This document shows, piece after piece, positions 53,618-63,231 of a stretch of 64,000 nt of DNA. Location of the stretch: contig NZ_CH902583.1 of assembly GCF_000152965.1 (NCBI RefSeq), positions 3,970,219 through 4,034,218 of the forward strand, in the 5' to 3' direction. The translations under genes and the position numbers were made by a program. Below the pieces are notes generated by a model. The model worked only from the letters and a program-made list of their open reading frames with translations, had not been told where the DNA came from and did no database searches. How positions within the stretch are numbered: the stretch's first letter is position 1; each line of letters starts with the position of its first letter. The stretch is from Roseobacter sp. MED193. Its GTDB lineage: Bacteria; Pseudomonadota; Alphaproteobacteria; Rhodobacterales; Rhodobacteraceae.

Positions 53618-56416
53618 ATGTCTGATCATCTGCACGTCACCCGCCTTCCCATTGCCTATGACCCCGACCTCGGAGCCGAAGCCCGCGCGCTTGTCGGTGG
53701 GTTGAATCCGGAAACCGAACAACTCATTGCTGGTGCTGCGGGCTCCAGCCCCTATTTGCGCAGGTTGATCGAGCAGGAGGCGGAATGGATTGGTCCGGCC
53801 CTGGCGGAGCCCAGGCAGGCTTTGGCCTCGGTGTTTGAAGACTGTAAGACTTTGCCTCCGGATCAACTGAAGCCTGGCTTGCGGCGGGCCAAGCGCCGAG
53901 TCGCGCTGCTGACAGCGCTTTGCGATCTCTGTGGGAGCTGGTCACTGGAAGAGGTGACGACGGCGCTTACTCATTTTGGCGAACTGAGCGCGGATGTTGC
54001 GATAAAGGCCGAAATCGCGGCACTTATTCGGCGCCAAAAGCTGCCGGGCCTCACGGAGGCAGATGTGGAGACTGCTGGCGGTCTGTCCATACTCGCTATG
54101 GGAAAAATGGGCGCCTATGAGCTTAACTACAGCTCGGATATTGATCTGATCTGCTTATTTGATGAAACCCGTTTTGACCCGGATGTTTTCTTTGAGGCGC
54201 GCCAGGGCATGGCGCGGGCGACCCGCAATATGTGCGCAACGTTGAGCGATCGCACGTCAGATGGCTATGTCTTTCGCACCGATCTGCGGCTACGTCCTGA
54301 TCCAGCAGTGACCCCGGCCTGTATCGCTATGGAGACCGCCGAGCGCTATTATGAAAGCCTTGGCCGTACCTGGGAGCGGGCAGCCTATATCAAGGCGCGG
54401 CCCTGTGCTGGGGACCTGGAAGCGGGGGAGGCATTCTTAAAGACCTTGCGCCCCTTTGTCTGGCGTAGGCATTTGGATTTTGCTGCTATTCAGGATGCCC
54501 ATGATATGCGCCTTCGCATCCGCGAAAACAAAGGCACCGGTGGCCCCATCACCGTGCCTGGGCATGATATGAAGCTGGGGCGCGGGGGCATCCGCGAAAT
54601 CGAGTTTTTCACCCAGACCCGCCAGTTGATCGCGGGCGGACGCGACGAGGGGCTACGGCTGCGCGGTACCGTCGAGGGACTTGCTGCGCTTGCCCAAAGG
54701 GACTGGATCCCCTCAGAGATTGCCACCCAACTTAGCGATCACTATCGCGCCCACCGCGAGGTCGAGCATCGTATTCAGATGGTGCATGATGCCCAGACCC
54801 ACCAGATGCCAAACTCCGGCGAGGGTATTGCCCGGGTTGCCTGTCTGATGGGCGAAGATCCGGCAGAATTGCAGGCAAAAATACACCGCCGGTTGGTTGA
54901 GGTTCACAACATGACCGAAGACTTCTTTGCGCCGGATGCAGCAGCCCCGCCCAAAGCAGATATTCCGGAAGGGTTCGACGAAAGTATTATCGGCCGTTGG
55001 CCAAGCTATCCGGCTTTGCGATCCGAGCGCGGCGCGCAGATTTTCCAACGGCTCAAGCCGGAGTTGCTAAGCCGACTTGCGCGCACTGCAAAACCCGCTG
55101 AATCGCTCTTGGCCTTGGATGGGTTTCTGGCTGGCCTACCTGCAGGCGTGCAATTGTTTTCGCTTTTTGAGGCCAATCCGCACCTGATGGACCTGTTGGT
55201 GGATATCGTTGGGACCTCTCATGCTCTGGCTGGGTTTTTGTCGCGCAACTCTGGCGTGTTTGATGCGGTGATCGGCGGCAGCTTCTTTGAAGACTGGCCA
55301 GGCGGGGATGTGCTGCGCCAGGAACTTGAGGCGGTGCTTGCTCTTGAAGAGGATTATGAGACCCAGCTCGATACAGCGCGGCGTTGGTGCAAGGAGTGGC
55401 ATTTCCGCATTGGGGTACACCATCTGCGCGGGCTCTTGGATGCTAAGGTGGCAGCAACGCAGTATAGTGAATTGGCTGAGGCCGTGATCCAAGCGCTCCT
55501 GCCACGGGTGATTGCGCAGTTCTCTATCAAACATGGGTCGCCTCCTGGCACTGGGCCCATGGTTATTGCCATGGGCTCTTTGGGGGCTGGGCAGATCAAT
55601 GCGCAGTCCGATCTCGATATCATTGTGGTCTATGATCCTCAGGACGTGGAGACGTCACAGGGGCGCAAACCTTTGGCTACGCGCAGCTACTATGCCCGTC
55701 TCACCCAGGCGCTGATCACGGCGCTGTCGGCGCCCATGTCTCAGGGGAGGCTTTATGAGGTGGACATGCGTCTGCGCCCCTCAGGTAACAAGGGCCCCGT
55801 TGCTACCAGTTGGCCAGCGTTTACCCATTATCAGGAAAACGAAGCCTGGGTTTGGGAGCACCTGGCGCTGACACGGGCGCGGGGGGTGGCGGGAGTGCCG
55901 AGCCTGCTGCAGGATTTTGAACGGTTCCGGCGCAGTGTTCTGGGGCGGGAGACGAAAAAGGAAGGGGTGCTGCGTGAGGTCGCCCAGATGCGCGATCGCC
56001 TTGCCTCCGCCAAGACCCCAACCGGAATATGGGACGCCAAAACCGGAGCTGGGCGCATGATGGATATCGAATTGCTCTCTCAGGCCGGAGCATTGCTGAC
56101 AAAATCCGCTCAGCGAGATGTGGCCAGCGGGTTGGACCAGGCTGTCGCTGCTGGCTGGCTGGATGCCGCTGATGCAGTGGTCTTGCAAGACTCTTACGCA
56201 TTATACTGGTCGGTACAGACGGCCGCCCGGCTGCTTTCCAGCGGTGTTCTTGATCAAGAGGCCCTGGGAGAGGGTGGTGCTCAGTTCTTGAGCCGCAGTG
56301 CTGATTATGGGAACTTGGCAGAACTGGAACAGGCCCTGAAAACGGCCTATCAGACCTGCGCTGCGATTATCTCGCGGTCTATACAGAGGGAAACAGGCCA
56401 TGACGACCTTGGCTGA
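53618..56416 (+). CDS. glnE: Bifunctional glutamine synthetase adenylyltransferase/adenylyl-removing enzyme
   Basis: 932 residues from the ATG at 53618; a GTG at 53609 is an alternative. The two nucleotidyltransferase domains are visible: the N-terminal one with MGKMGAYELNYSSDIDLICL and the C-terminal one with AMGSLGAGQINAQSDLDIIV and DMRLRPSGNKGPVATS. GlnE adds or removes AMP on GlnA in response to PII proteins. Its 3' end overlaps the next small gene by 17 bases. Confidence 0.96.
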   Translation: MSDHLHVTRLPIAYDPDLGAEARALVGGLNPETEQLIAGAAGSSPYLRRLIEQEAEWIGPALAEPRQALASVFEDCKTLPPDQLKPGLRRAKRRVALLTALCDLCGSWSLEEVTTALTHFGELSADVAIKAEIAALIRRQKLPGLTEADVETAGGLSILAMGKMGAYELNYSSDIDLICLFDETRFDPDVFFEARQGMARATRNMCATLSDRTSDGYVFRTDLRLRPDPAVTPACIAMETAERYYESLGRTWERAAYIKARPCAGDLEAGEAFLKTLRPFVWRRHLDFAAIQDAHDMRLRIRENKGTGGPITVPGHDMKLGRGGIREIEFFTQTRQLIAGGRDEGLRLRGTVEGLAALAQRDWIPSEIATQLSDHYRAHREVEHRIQMVHDAQTHQMPNSGEGIARVACLMGEDPAELQAKIHRRLVEVHNMTEDFFAPDAAAPPKADIPEGFDESIIGRWPSYPALRSERGAQIFQRLKPELLSRLARTAKPAESLLALDGFLAGLPAGVQLFSLFEANPHLMDLLVDIVGTSHALAGFLSRNSGVFDAVIGGSFFEDWPGGDVLRQELEAVLALEEDYETQLDTARRWCKEWHFRIGVHHLRGLLDAKVAATQYSELAEAVIQALLPRVIAQFSIKHGSPPGTGPMVIAMGSLGAGQINAQSDLDIIVVYDPQDVETSQGRKPLATRSYYARLTQALITALSAPMSQGRLYEVDMRLRPSGNKGPVATSWPAFTHYQENEAWVWEHLALTRARGVAGVPSLLQDFERFRRSVLGRETKKEGVLREVAQMRDRLASAKTPTGIWDAKTGAGRMMDIELLSQAGALLTKSAQRDVASGLDQAVAAGWLDAADAVVLQDSYALYWSVQTAARLLSSGVLDQEALGEGGAQFLSRSADYGNLAELEQALKTAYQTCAAIISRSIQRETGHDDLG

Positions 56417-56672
56417 ACTGGACCATAAACAGCTGATCAGAGAGGCTTACCGGATTGAGGGCATTACCGAGAGCCAATGTCGCAGCATCTTTTTGGACTG
56501 GGCCTTGAGCCTGCCCGCCGAGTTCGACAACCGGTCAGCGATCACCCAGATTATGGCGCATTACAGTCGTGAGCCGCAGGGCCACCCGATGACTCAAGTC
56601 TTGCAACAGGGGTTGGATGAAAGCATCCGGCCACGCCGTCGTGGCGGCTGGCGTTCGCGTTCACGCGACTAA
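56400..56672 (+). CDS. Small conserved-looking protein coupled to glnE
   Basis: 90 residues, with AGAGGGAAA before the ATG inside the end of glnE. The sequence has a helical N-terminus (LDHKQLIREAYRIEGITESQ), FLDWALSLPAEFDNRSAITQ, and a strongly basic Arg-rich tail (RPRRRGGWRSRSRD) that could bind nucleic acid. I recognise no named domain. The overlap implies co-expression with glnE. Confidence 0.75.
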   Translation: MTTLAELDHKQLIREAYRIEGITESQCRSIFLDWALSLPAEFDNRSAITQIMAHYSREPQGHPMTQVLQQGLDESIRPRRRGGWRSRSRD

Positions 56673-56904
56673 GCCTGCCGCGGTGGTCCCAGTGTTGCTG
56701 CCATGCTGGAAGGTCAATTTCTTGCTTGCGTCGCGCGGAAAAGCCGGGCTGCCTAGGCCTTGGCTTGCCGCTGGGACAGGCGCAAATAGATTTCGATTTC
56801 GTTAAATTGGACTAAATTTGTCTCAATGCTGCCCCGATTCCGGGTCAGGTTGGCTTTGATCCAGAAACGCTGGGATTCCCCGGCGATTGGCAAGGAGCAG
56901 AGCA

Positions 56905-57681
56905 ATGATGACCCTTCGCACCGTTTTTCTTATCGCATTGGGCTGCAGCCTTTCGGCTTGTGCAGCAGTGGATATCCCCTCCCGCAATGCCCCATTTGAG
57001 TCGCTTCCAGACACTTACGGCACAGTCGCCCAGGGCTATGAACCCATTGAAGGGGCTGTATTGGACCTGCAGCCGCGATCGGTCACGCCTGTTCTTGCCG
57101 TCGATACATTTGGTGGTGACCTCACAAGCGGGCAGCCGAGCTACCGACCGATTGGCAGTGTCGCGGGGTCCGATATGACGATTACCAAGGTAACCGTGCG
57201 TGTCCCCCGAACTTTGAAAGTCTCCGAAGCAAACCGTTATATTCCGCAGGGCGATATCGTCTGGCGTGAGGACCCGCTGGGCAATCGCCACGCGCAGGTT
57301 CAGGCCATCGTGCTAAACGCACTGGAGGCAGGTGTGCGCCCGCTCTCTGGGCCGGTGCAGGCCGAACTGGATGTTGAAGTACTGCGTTTCCATGCGCTGA
57401 CCCAAAAAGCACGTTACACCACCGGTGGGGTGCATTCGATTTCTTTCACCATGGTGTTGCGGGACGCGGAAACAGGCGAGGCCCTGACCGAGGTGCGCGA
57501 GATCGAGGCGGACCTGAACGCCTATGGCGGACGTAAGGCCTTGGTTGCCATTGCCGAAGGACAAACCCAAAAGGTCCGGATCACCGGTTTCCTGGCGAAG
57601 GTGATCCAACAAGAAATCCTGACACCGGGCAGCCGGGCGCCCCGTCGGGGAGGGCTGATCCAGGCCTTGAATAAGCTCTAG
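56905..57681 (+). CDS. Conserved lipoprotein, possibly DUF6778
   Basis: 258 residues from the ATG at 56905, seven bases from AAGGAG. It begins with a lipoprotein signal MMTLRTVFLIALGCSLSAC with lipobox LSAC. The mature part has VTVRVPRTLKVSEANRYIPQ, DIVWREDPLGNRHAQVQAIV and VLRFHALTQKARYTTGG. It resembles the alphaproteobacterial DUF6778 group from memory. A role in the cell envelope is inferred from the lipobox only. Confidence 0.78.
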   Translation: MMTLRTVFLIALGCSLSACAAVDIPSRNAPFESLPDTYGTVAQGYEPIEGAVLDLQPRSVTPVLAVDTFGGDLTSGQPSYRPIGSVAGSDMTITKVTVRVPRTLKVSEANRYIPQGDIVWREDPLGNRHAQVQAIVLNALEAGVRPLSGPVQAELDVEVLRFHALTQKARYTTGGVHSISFTMVLRDAETGEALTEVREIEADLNAYGGRKALVAIAEGQTQKVRITGFLAKVIQQEILTPGSRAPRRGGLIQALNKL

Positions 57682-57773
57682 AACGTCTGACCAGGCTTGC
57701 AGAGCCATTGGGGGCCGCACAGACCGTGCTGGCCCCCTTTCCCTGTTGGCAGGATGGGGCTATGAGGGGCCTC

Positions 57774-58988
57774 ATGACAGCCACATCCCCTGCGCCAGAG
57801 CGCCCCCGCGTAAAACTCCTGCCCAAAGCCAATGCCCGCGCCCTGCGCCACGGCTTTCCCTGGGTCTATTCCAATGAGCTGGTGACCGACCGGCGCACCC
57901 GCAAGCTGGAGCCCGGCAGTCTGGCCGTCTTGCTGGACGAGGCGCAGACGCCAATGGGCACGGTTGCGGTCAACCCAACCAGCAAGATCATTTGCCGGAT
58001 GTTGGACCGTGACCCCGAGGCGGTGATAGACCAGGAATGGTTTGCGGCTCGGATTTCCCAGTCGCTCGCGATGCGAACCCAGCTGTATGATGCGCCATTT
58101 TATCGCCTGGTCCACGCCGAGGCCGACGGGCTGCCAGGGGTTGTCATTGACCGCTTTGGCGAGGCCTGCGTTGTGCAGCCCAATGCCGCCTGGGCCGAGG
58201 CCCATCTGGAGGCGCTGACGGCGGCCCTGGCAGAAGTTACTGGCTGCGATGTGATTTTGAAGAATGCCTCTGGGCGCACCCGCGGGTTGGAAGGGCTCGA
58301 TGATGAGAGCCTGACCCTATTGGGTGAGACACCAACCGCACCGGTGCCTGTAGTAATGAATGGTGCCACCTATATGGCGGATCTGACAGGGGGACAAAAA
58401 ACCGGTCTGTTTTATGATCAGCGCGAAAACCACGCCTTTGCCGCCCGCTTAGTTCCCCAGGGGGGCGATGTGCTGGATGTATTTTCCCATGTCGGCGGTT
58501 TTGGCCTCGCAATGCGTGCTGCCGGAGCAGGCACTGTGACCTGTGTTGACGGCTCTTCCGCAGCATTGGATCTTGCCGGGCAGGGGGCGCAGGCATCTGG
58601 CTTTGGGGATAGTTTCATGGCCCGTCAGGGGGATGCCTTTGAGCAATTGGCGGCCTTAGCGGAGGAAGGGCGCAGCTTTGACGTGGTGATCTGTGATCCT
58701 CCGGCCTTTGCCCCATCAAAGCAGGCTCTGGAGGCGGGCTTGCGTGCCTATGAGCGGATCGCCAAACTGGCAGCGCCGCTTGTCAAACCTGGTGGTTATT
58801 TGGGATTGTGCTCTTGTTCACATGCCGCGGATCTGACGCGGTTCCGCAATGCTTCGGCACGGGGCATTGGCCGCGCTGGTCGCCGTGGCCAATTGATCCA
58901 CACCGGCTATGCGGGCGCGGACCATCCACAATTGCCACAGCTGGCCGAAAGCGGCTATCTGAAATCCGTCTTCTTCCGCCTGGACTGA
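57774..58988 (+). CDS. Class I SAM-dependent rRNA methyltransferase (RlmI-like)
   Basis: 404 residues from the ATG at 57774 with GAGGGG upstream; an ATG at 57762 is possible. An N-terminal PUA domain (HGFPWVYSNELVTDRRTRKL) precedes the RlmI-type fold: YDQRENHAFAARLVPQGGDV, LDVFSHVGGFGLAMRAAGAG as SAM site, and the catalytic VVICDPPAFAPSKQALEAGL. RlmI methylates cytosine 1962 of 23S rRNA in E. coli. The C-terminus has the CSCSH stretch typical of the family. Confidence 0.92.
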   Translation: MTATSPAPERPRVKLLPKANARALRHGFPWVYSNELVTDRRTRKLEPGSLAVLLDEAQTPMGTVAVNPTSKIICRMLDRDPEAVIDQEWFAARISQSLAMRTQLYDAPFYRLVHAEADGLPGVVIDRFGEACVVQPNAAWAEAHLEALTAALAEVTGCDVILKNASGRTRGLEGLDDESLTLLGETPTAPVPVVMNGATYMADLTGGQKTGLFYDQRENHAFAARLVPQGGDVLDVFSHVGGFGLAMRAAGAGTVTCVDGSSAALDLAGQGAQASGFGDSFMARQGDAFEQLAALAEEGRSFDVVICDPPAFAPSKQALEAGLRAYERIAKLAAPLVKPGGYLGLCSCSHAADLTRFRNASARGIGRAGRRGQLIHTGYAGADHPQLPQLAESGYLKSVFFRLD

Positions 58989-58996
58989 TCCGGGAT

Positions 58997-59542
58997 ATGA
59001 AACTGCTGCTGGACACCTGTGTGCTATACCCCACCGTGATGCGCGAAATGCTGATCGGTGCGGCGGCACTGGGCGCCTTCAGACCGCTGTGGTCGGCGCG
59101 CATTCTGGAAGAGTGGAGCCGCGCCGCCGTGAAGTTGGGCCCAGAAGGCGCCGCACAGGCCCGGGCGGAGGTCGCACTGCTAAAGGCCAATTGGCCCAAG
59201 GCAATTGTCGCGCCAGCGCCGGGCGTAGAGACGCGTCTTTGGTTGCCGGACGCGGCCGATGTGCATGTTCTGGCCGCTGCCATCACTGGCCATGCCGCTG
59301 CCATTGTCACCGTCAACAACAAGGATTTCCCGCGTCAGACCCTGGCCGAAGAAGGCTTGCAGCGGCTCGGTCCCGACCAGTTGCTCTATGACCTCTGGTT
59401 GAAAGACAATGCGGGGTTAGAGACCCTGGGACAAAGGGTGCTGGCCGAGGCAAACCGTTTGTCGGGCGGTGGCTGGGAAATGCGACCATTATTGAAAAAG
59501 GCGCGGCTTCCGCGCCTTGCCAAAGCATTGGCAGGCCTGTGA
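58997..59542 (+). CDS. PIN-domain protein (RSP_2648-type)
   Basis: 181 residues starting 8 bases after the methyltransferase stop. The PIN acidic residues are visible: KLLLDTCVLYPTVMREMLIG, WSARILEEWSRAAVKLG, LPDAADVHVLAAAITGHAA and VTVNNKDFP. PIN domains are metal-dependent ribonucleases. No antitoxin gene adjoins it; instead it is coupled to an rRNA methyltransferase, so it may act in RNA metabolism. The family name is recalled, not searched. Confidence 0.85.
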   Translation: MKLLLDTCVLYPTVMREMLIGAAALGAFRPLWSARILEEWSRAAVKLGPEGAAQARAEVALLKANWPKAIVAPAPGVETRLWLPDAADVHVLAAAITGHAAAIVTVNNKDFPRQTLAEEGLQRLGPDQLLYDLWLKDNAGLETLGQRVLAEANRLSGGGWEMRPLLKKARLPRLAKALAGL

Positions 59543-59546
59543 GCCG

Positions 59547-60536
59547 TTACAACGCCTTAAGCGCCTCAGCCGCAATCTCAAACGAGCGTAACCGGGCAGT
59601 ATGATCATGTATCTGCCCGGTGATGATCACTTCATCTGGGGCATAGCGAGTGAGGATTGCTGATAACTCACGCTTTACAGTCTCAGGACTGCCGGTAGCA
59701 GATACGGTCAGCGCCTCGTTCACACCAGCCAGTACGGGCGGTGGCAGCAGGTCTTCGATATTGTCTACTGGGCGCGGCAGTTTGCCGGGTTGCCCCAAGC
59801 GCAGGCGTGCAAAGGCCTGTTGCATGGTGCTGCGTAACCGGATGCCCTCTGCGTCCGTGTCGGCACCAAAGACATTCACCGCCACCATCGCATGGGGCTT
59901 GTCCAGATAGGCAGAAGGACGGAAGGCACGTCGATAGATGTCCAACGCCTCCTCCAGGGCTTGTGGGGCAAAATGCGAGGCAAAGGCATAGGGCAGTCCC
60001 AACTGGGCCGCTAACTGCGCGCCATAGAGGCTGGATCCCAGGATCCAGACCGGCACATTGCTGCCCTGTCCCGGAAAGGCGCGTACCTTGGCCTCCGGGT
60101 CCAGCGGCCCCAGAAAACCCAGAAGCTCAATCACATCCTGCGGAAAACTGTCGCCACCACCCGGAGCCATGCCGCGTCGCAGTGCGCGGGCGGTCAACAT
60201 GTCGGTGCCAGGCGCTCGCCCAAGTCCCAGGTCAATGCGATCACCATAGAGGGCCGCAAGGGTGCCAAAGGCCTCTGCCACCATATAGGGGGCGTGGTTG
60301 GGCAGCATAATGCCACCGGCACCAACACGAATGGAGCTGGTTTGACTTGCAATATGACCGATCAACACTGCCGTGGCAGCGCTGGCGATGCCTGGCATAT
60401 TGTGATGCTCTGCCAACCAGTAGCGATGATAGCCCCAGTCCTCTGCCTGCTGGGCCAGATCAGCACTGTTTTGAAACGACTGCGGAATTTCGCTGCCCTC
60501 GGGCACAGGTGCAAGGTCAAGAAGAGAGTATCGCAT
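59547..60536 (-). CDS. LLM-class flavin-dependent oxidoreductase (luciferase-like)
   Basis: 329 residues from the ATG at 60536 (a TTG at 60548 is less likely). The family pattern: [60 protein letters not shown] and [33 protein letters not shown]. It belongs to the group that uses FMNH2 and oxygen. Convergent with the PIN gene. Substrate unknown. Confidence 0.92.
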   Translation of the reverse strand: MRYSLLDLAPVPEGSEIPQSFQNSADLAQQAEDWGYHRYWLAEHHNMPGIASAATAVLIGHIASQTSSIRVGAGGIMLPNHAPYMVAEAFGTLAALYGDRIDLGLGRAPGTDMLTARALRRGMAPGGGDSFPQDVIELLGFLGPLDPEAKVRAFPGQGSNVPVWILGSSLYGAQLAAQLGLPYAFASHFAPQALEEALDIYRRAFRPSAYLDKPHAMVAVNVFGADTDAEGIRLRSTMQQAFARLRLGQPGKLPRPVDNIEDLLPPPVLAGVNEALTVSATGSPETVKRELSAILTRYAPDEVIITGQIHDHTARLRSFEIAAEALKAL

Positions 60537-60626
60537 CAAGGGATCCAATCGAGCTTCCAGTTACAGGAACTTCTGATTTGGGTGCTTAGCCACCGATTGG
60601 CAAGGGGGCGCGCAAATGACGCGGTG

Positions 60627-61313
60627 TCAGCTGCCCTGCCACCTGGCTTCGAGCCGCTCCAAAGCTGCGATGCGTTCCTCGGTCTTAGGGTGTGACATCA
60701 ACCAAGCAGGGGACAGGCCGGCCCGCGCCTGGGTAAGCTCTTCGAGTTTACGAAACAGGCTCTTTTGCGGCTCCAGCCCGATACCGGATTTGGCCAGCAG
60801 CGCGGCGGCATATTCATCGGCCTCATATTCGTCATTGCGCGACAGGCGTGAGGCCACCAGATTGGCCAACAGCCCGGCAATCCATGGCCCAACGACGGGA
60901 ATATAGCGCCCCAGAACCAACATCAGCGCAGTACGCAGGGCGTTTTGTCCTGAAAAATCAATCACTCGCTTCTTTGCATGCCCCAGCGCAACATGGCCAA
61001 GTTCATGGGCGATGACCGAGGCGAGTTCAGCTTCTGAAACCTCACCGTTTTGGTACTTCCGATAGAAACCACGGGTGATGAAAATTCTGCCGTCAGGCGC
61101 TGCGAGCCCATTCACCGGATCGACCTCATAGATGAACACTGGAATGCGGTCGATCTCCAGCGCCGCCGCCATGCGATCGGTCAGCCGCCGTAGCCGCGCA
61201 TCCGCCAGCTCTGTTGAACGCGCGTCCAACTCGCGATGGGTGCGCCAGACGGATATGCGATAGGTGACAAGGCCATAGATCACGGCCAGAAGGATGGGGG
61301 TGAGACGCAACAT
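60627..61313 (-). CDS. M48-family metallopeptidase
   Basis: 228 residues from the ATG at 61313 (a GTG directly before is possible). One N-terminal membrane segment (LTPILLAVIYGLVTY), then the zinc motif LASVIAHELGHVALGHAKKR near residue 105, and the third ligand region SRNDEYEADEYAAALLAKSG; SHPKTEERIAALERL closes it. HtpX/Ste24-like proteases of this kind act on membrane or envelope proteins. Confidence 0.93.
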   Translation of the reverse strand: MLRLTPILLAVIYGLVTYRISVWRTHRELDARSTELADARLRRLTDRMAAALEIDRIPVFIYEVDPVNGLAAPDGRIFITRGFYRKYQNGEVSEAELASVIAHELGHVALGHAKKRVIDFSGQNALRTALMLVLGRYIPVVGPWIAGLLANLVASRLSRNDEYEADEYAAALLAKSGIGLEPQKSLFRKLEELTQARAGLSPAWLMSHPKTEERIAALERLEARWQGS

Positions 61314-61463
61314 CACCTAGATATGGGGCTGATTTGCCTCTGGGGCAAGAGCTCACGGGAGTTGTCGCCAGGCCTGGGCCGAATTGTTTTTCTCCACCCA
61401 GTTGCGCCGTATTTCATGCTAGGCTGTTGCGACTCAGATATTCAGGACAAGCCGAGAAAACCA

Positions 61464-61763
61464 GTGTCAGAACAAGACAACATTGAGGGCCGCTTGCACG
61501 GCGAGCAATTTGAGCCGGAAATACAGGAGAATCTTCTGACCCGTTTGATCTATATGATCTTGATTGCGGTGATGATTTCCGTCGCACAGACGGTGCTGGC
61601 AACGGCGACTGTTCTTCAGTTCATTGTCCTTGCCATCAGCAAGGAACCAAACGAACGATTGGCGGATTTTGGCACCGATCTGGGCATCTGGATTGCCAAG
61701 GCCGCGCGCTATCAAATGGCCGCCAGTAACGTGAAACCCTGGCCCTGGACTGATTTGGACTGA
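61464..61763 (+). CDS. Small membrane protein, DUF4389-like
   Basis: 99 residues from a GTG at 61464 (an ATG at 61416 would add 16 residues). It has one long hydrophobic stretch (LIYMILIAVMISVAQTVLAT, ATVLQFIVLAI) followed by NERLADFGTDLGIWIAKAAR, YQMAASNVKPWPW. This layout matches DUF4389 from memory. Membrane location is clear; function unknown. Confidence 0.72.
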   Translation: MSEQDNIEGRLHGEQFEPEIQENLLTRLIYMILIAVMISVAQTVLATATVLQFIVLAISKEPNERLADFGTDLGIWIAKAARYQMAASNVKPWPWTDLD

Positions 61764-61892
61764 AGGCTGGTCCAGTAAAAGCGTGCTGCCCTCAAAAACT
61801 CCGGCCTTACTGAAGGCTTTCAAATACCCCCCCGCCGATTCGCCGCGGGTTCCTCTACTATTGCGGAGTTCTAAGGGTTTGAGTTACCACGC

Positions 61893-61944
61893 TTTCATCA
61901 TCTTTCTACAAATATTCCCGCCGGAGGCCTTGCCCGCAGGGCAA
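61893..61944. repeat. Roseobacter-type intergenic element (probable dispersed repeat)
   Basis: TTTCATCATCTTTCTACAAA followed by a TATTCCCGCCGGAGGC core resembles a short sequence I recall occurring between many Rhodobacteraceae genes. It is followed by a TTGCCC/GGGCAA hairpin (61930-61944). No second copy lies in the window, so its repeat nature is from memory. Confidence 0.45.
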
Positions 61945-62026
61945 TCCTAAGGTCGCGCGTGATGGGTAATCCTGCCCGCCGAGAGGCCTGTGACTGACAG
62001 ATGGGGTATGGCTCTTTGCCCAGGGG

Positions 62027-63211
62027 CTAGCGCGTCAGCTCACGCATGCCTTCCTCGAGCCCGTCCAGGGTCATCGGTACCATGCGGTCCTCAAAGATCT
62101 CGCGGACCATGCCGATGGAGTGGGTGTAGTCCCAGTGCTTTTGCGGCACCGGATTGATCCAAAGGTGGCTCTTCCACTGCTCCCGCGCGCGTTCCAGCCA
62201 AACCTGACCCGCCTCCTGGTTCCAATGCTCATTGGCACCTCCGGGATAGGCGATTTCGTAGGGGGACATTGAGGCATCGCCAACAAAGATGCATTTGTAA
62301 TCCGGACCATAGGTGCGCAGCACTTCATGGGTTGGCATCTGTGCGTCCCAGCGGCGCCGGTTGTCACGCCAGACGCCCTCATAAAGGCAGTTGTGGAAGT
62401 AGAAATACTCCAGGTGTTTGAACTCGGTTCGCGCGGCGGAAAACAGTTCTTCCACCACCTTGATATGGGGGTCCATCGAGCCGCCAACATCCAAAAATAG
62501 CAAGACCTTCACCGCATTATGGCGCTCTGGGCGGGTTTTGACGTCGAGATAGCCATGCTCGGCAGTCGAGCGAATGGTGTTGTCGAGATCCAGTTCCTCA
62601 TGGGCACCTTCGCGGACCCAGCGGCGCAGACGTTTCAGCGCCACTTTGATGTTTCGGGTGCCCAGCTCGACATCACCATCCAGGTTCTTGAATTCGCGCT
62701 TGTCCCAGACCTTGACCGCGCGTTGGTGACGGCTTTCCTTCTGGCCGATGCGCACACCTTCGGGATTATAGCCGTAGGCGCCAAAGGGCGAAGTGCCACC
62801 GGTACCGACCCATTTATTGCCGCCTTCATGGCGGCCCTGTTGTTCCTCGAGCCGCTGTTTCAGCGTCTCCATCAGCTTTTCAAAGCCGCCCATGGCTTCG
62901 ATCTCGGCTTTTTCTTCGGCGCTCAGGTGTTTTTCAGACATTTTGCGCAGCCATTCTTCGGGAATGTCTACCGCCTCCATCACCGCTGAATTTGGGATTG
63001 CCTCCAGCCCCTTGAAGGTCGCTGAAAACGCGCGGTCAAACTTGTCGATATTGCGCTCGTCCTTGACCATGGCGGCACGGGCCAGAAAGTAGAAGGCTTC
63101 GATATCATAGGTCACCAGCCCCTTTTTCATCCCCTCCAGAAAGGTGAGGTATTCGCGCAGAGAGACCGGGATTGAGGCCTTGCGCAGGTTTTCAAAAAAG
63201 GGCTGGAACAT
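62027..63211 (-). CDS. VWA-domain protein (CoxE-like)
   Basis: 394 residues. The N-terminal helical region (IPVSLREYLTFLEGMKKGLV) precedes a von Willebrand A domain with the MIDAS motif LLFLDVGGSMDPHIKVVEE and a later YKCIFVGDASMSPYEIAYPG. The C-terminus has LWINPVPQKHWDYTHSIGMV. CoxE-type VWA proteins often act with MoxR AAA+ ATPases in metalloenzyme assembly. No MoxR gene is adjacent in the window. The gene follows a tiny membrane-protein gene. Confidence 0.9.
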   Translation of the reverse strand: MFQPFFENLRKASIPVSLREYLTFLEGMKKGLVTYDIEAFYFLARAAMVKDERNIDKFDRAFSATFKGLEAIPNSAVMEAVDIPEEWLRKMSEKHLSAEEKAEIEAMGGFEKLMETLKQRLEEQQGRHEGGNKWVGTGGTSPFGAYGYNPEGVRIGQKESRHQRAVKVWDKREFKNLDGDVELGTRNIKVALKRLRRWVREGAHEELDLDNTIRSTAEHGYLDVKTRPERHNAVKVLLFLDVGGSMDPHIKVVEELFSAARTEFKHLEYFYFHNCLYEGVWRDNRRRWDAQMPTHEVLRTYGPDYKCIFVGDASMSPYEIAYPGGANEHWNQEAGQVWLERAREQWKSHLWINPVPQKHWDYTHSIGMVREIFEDRMVPMTLDGLEEGMRELTR

Positions 63212-63231
63212 CTAAGAGCCTTTCGCGAGGG

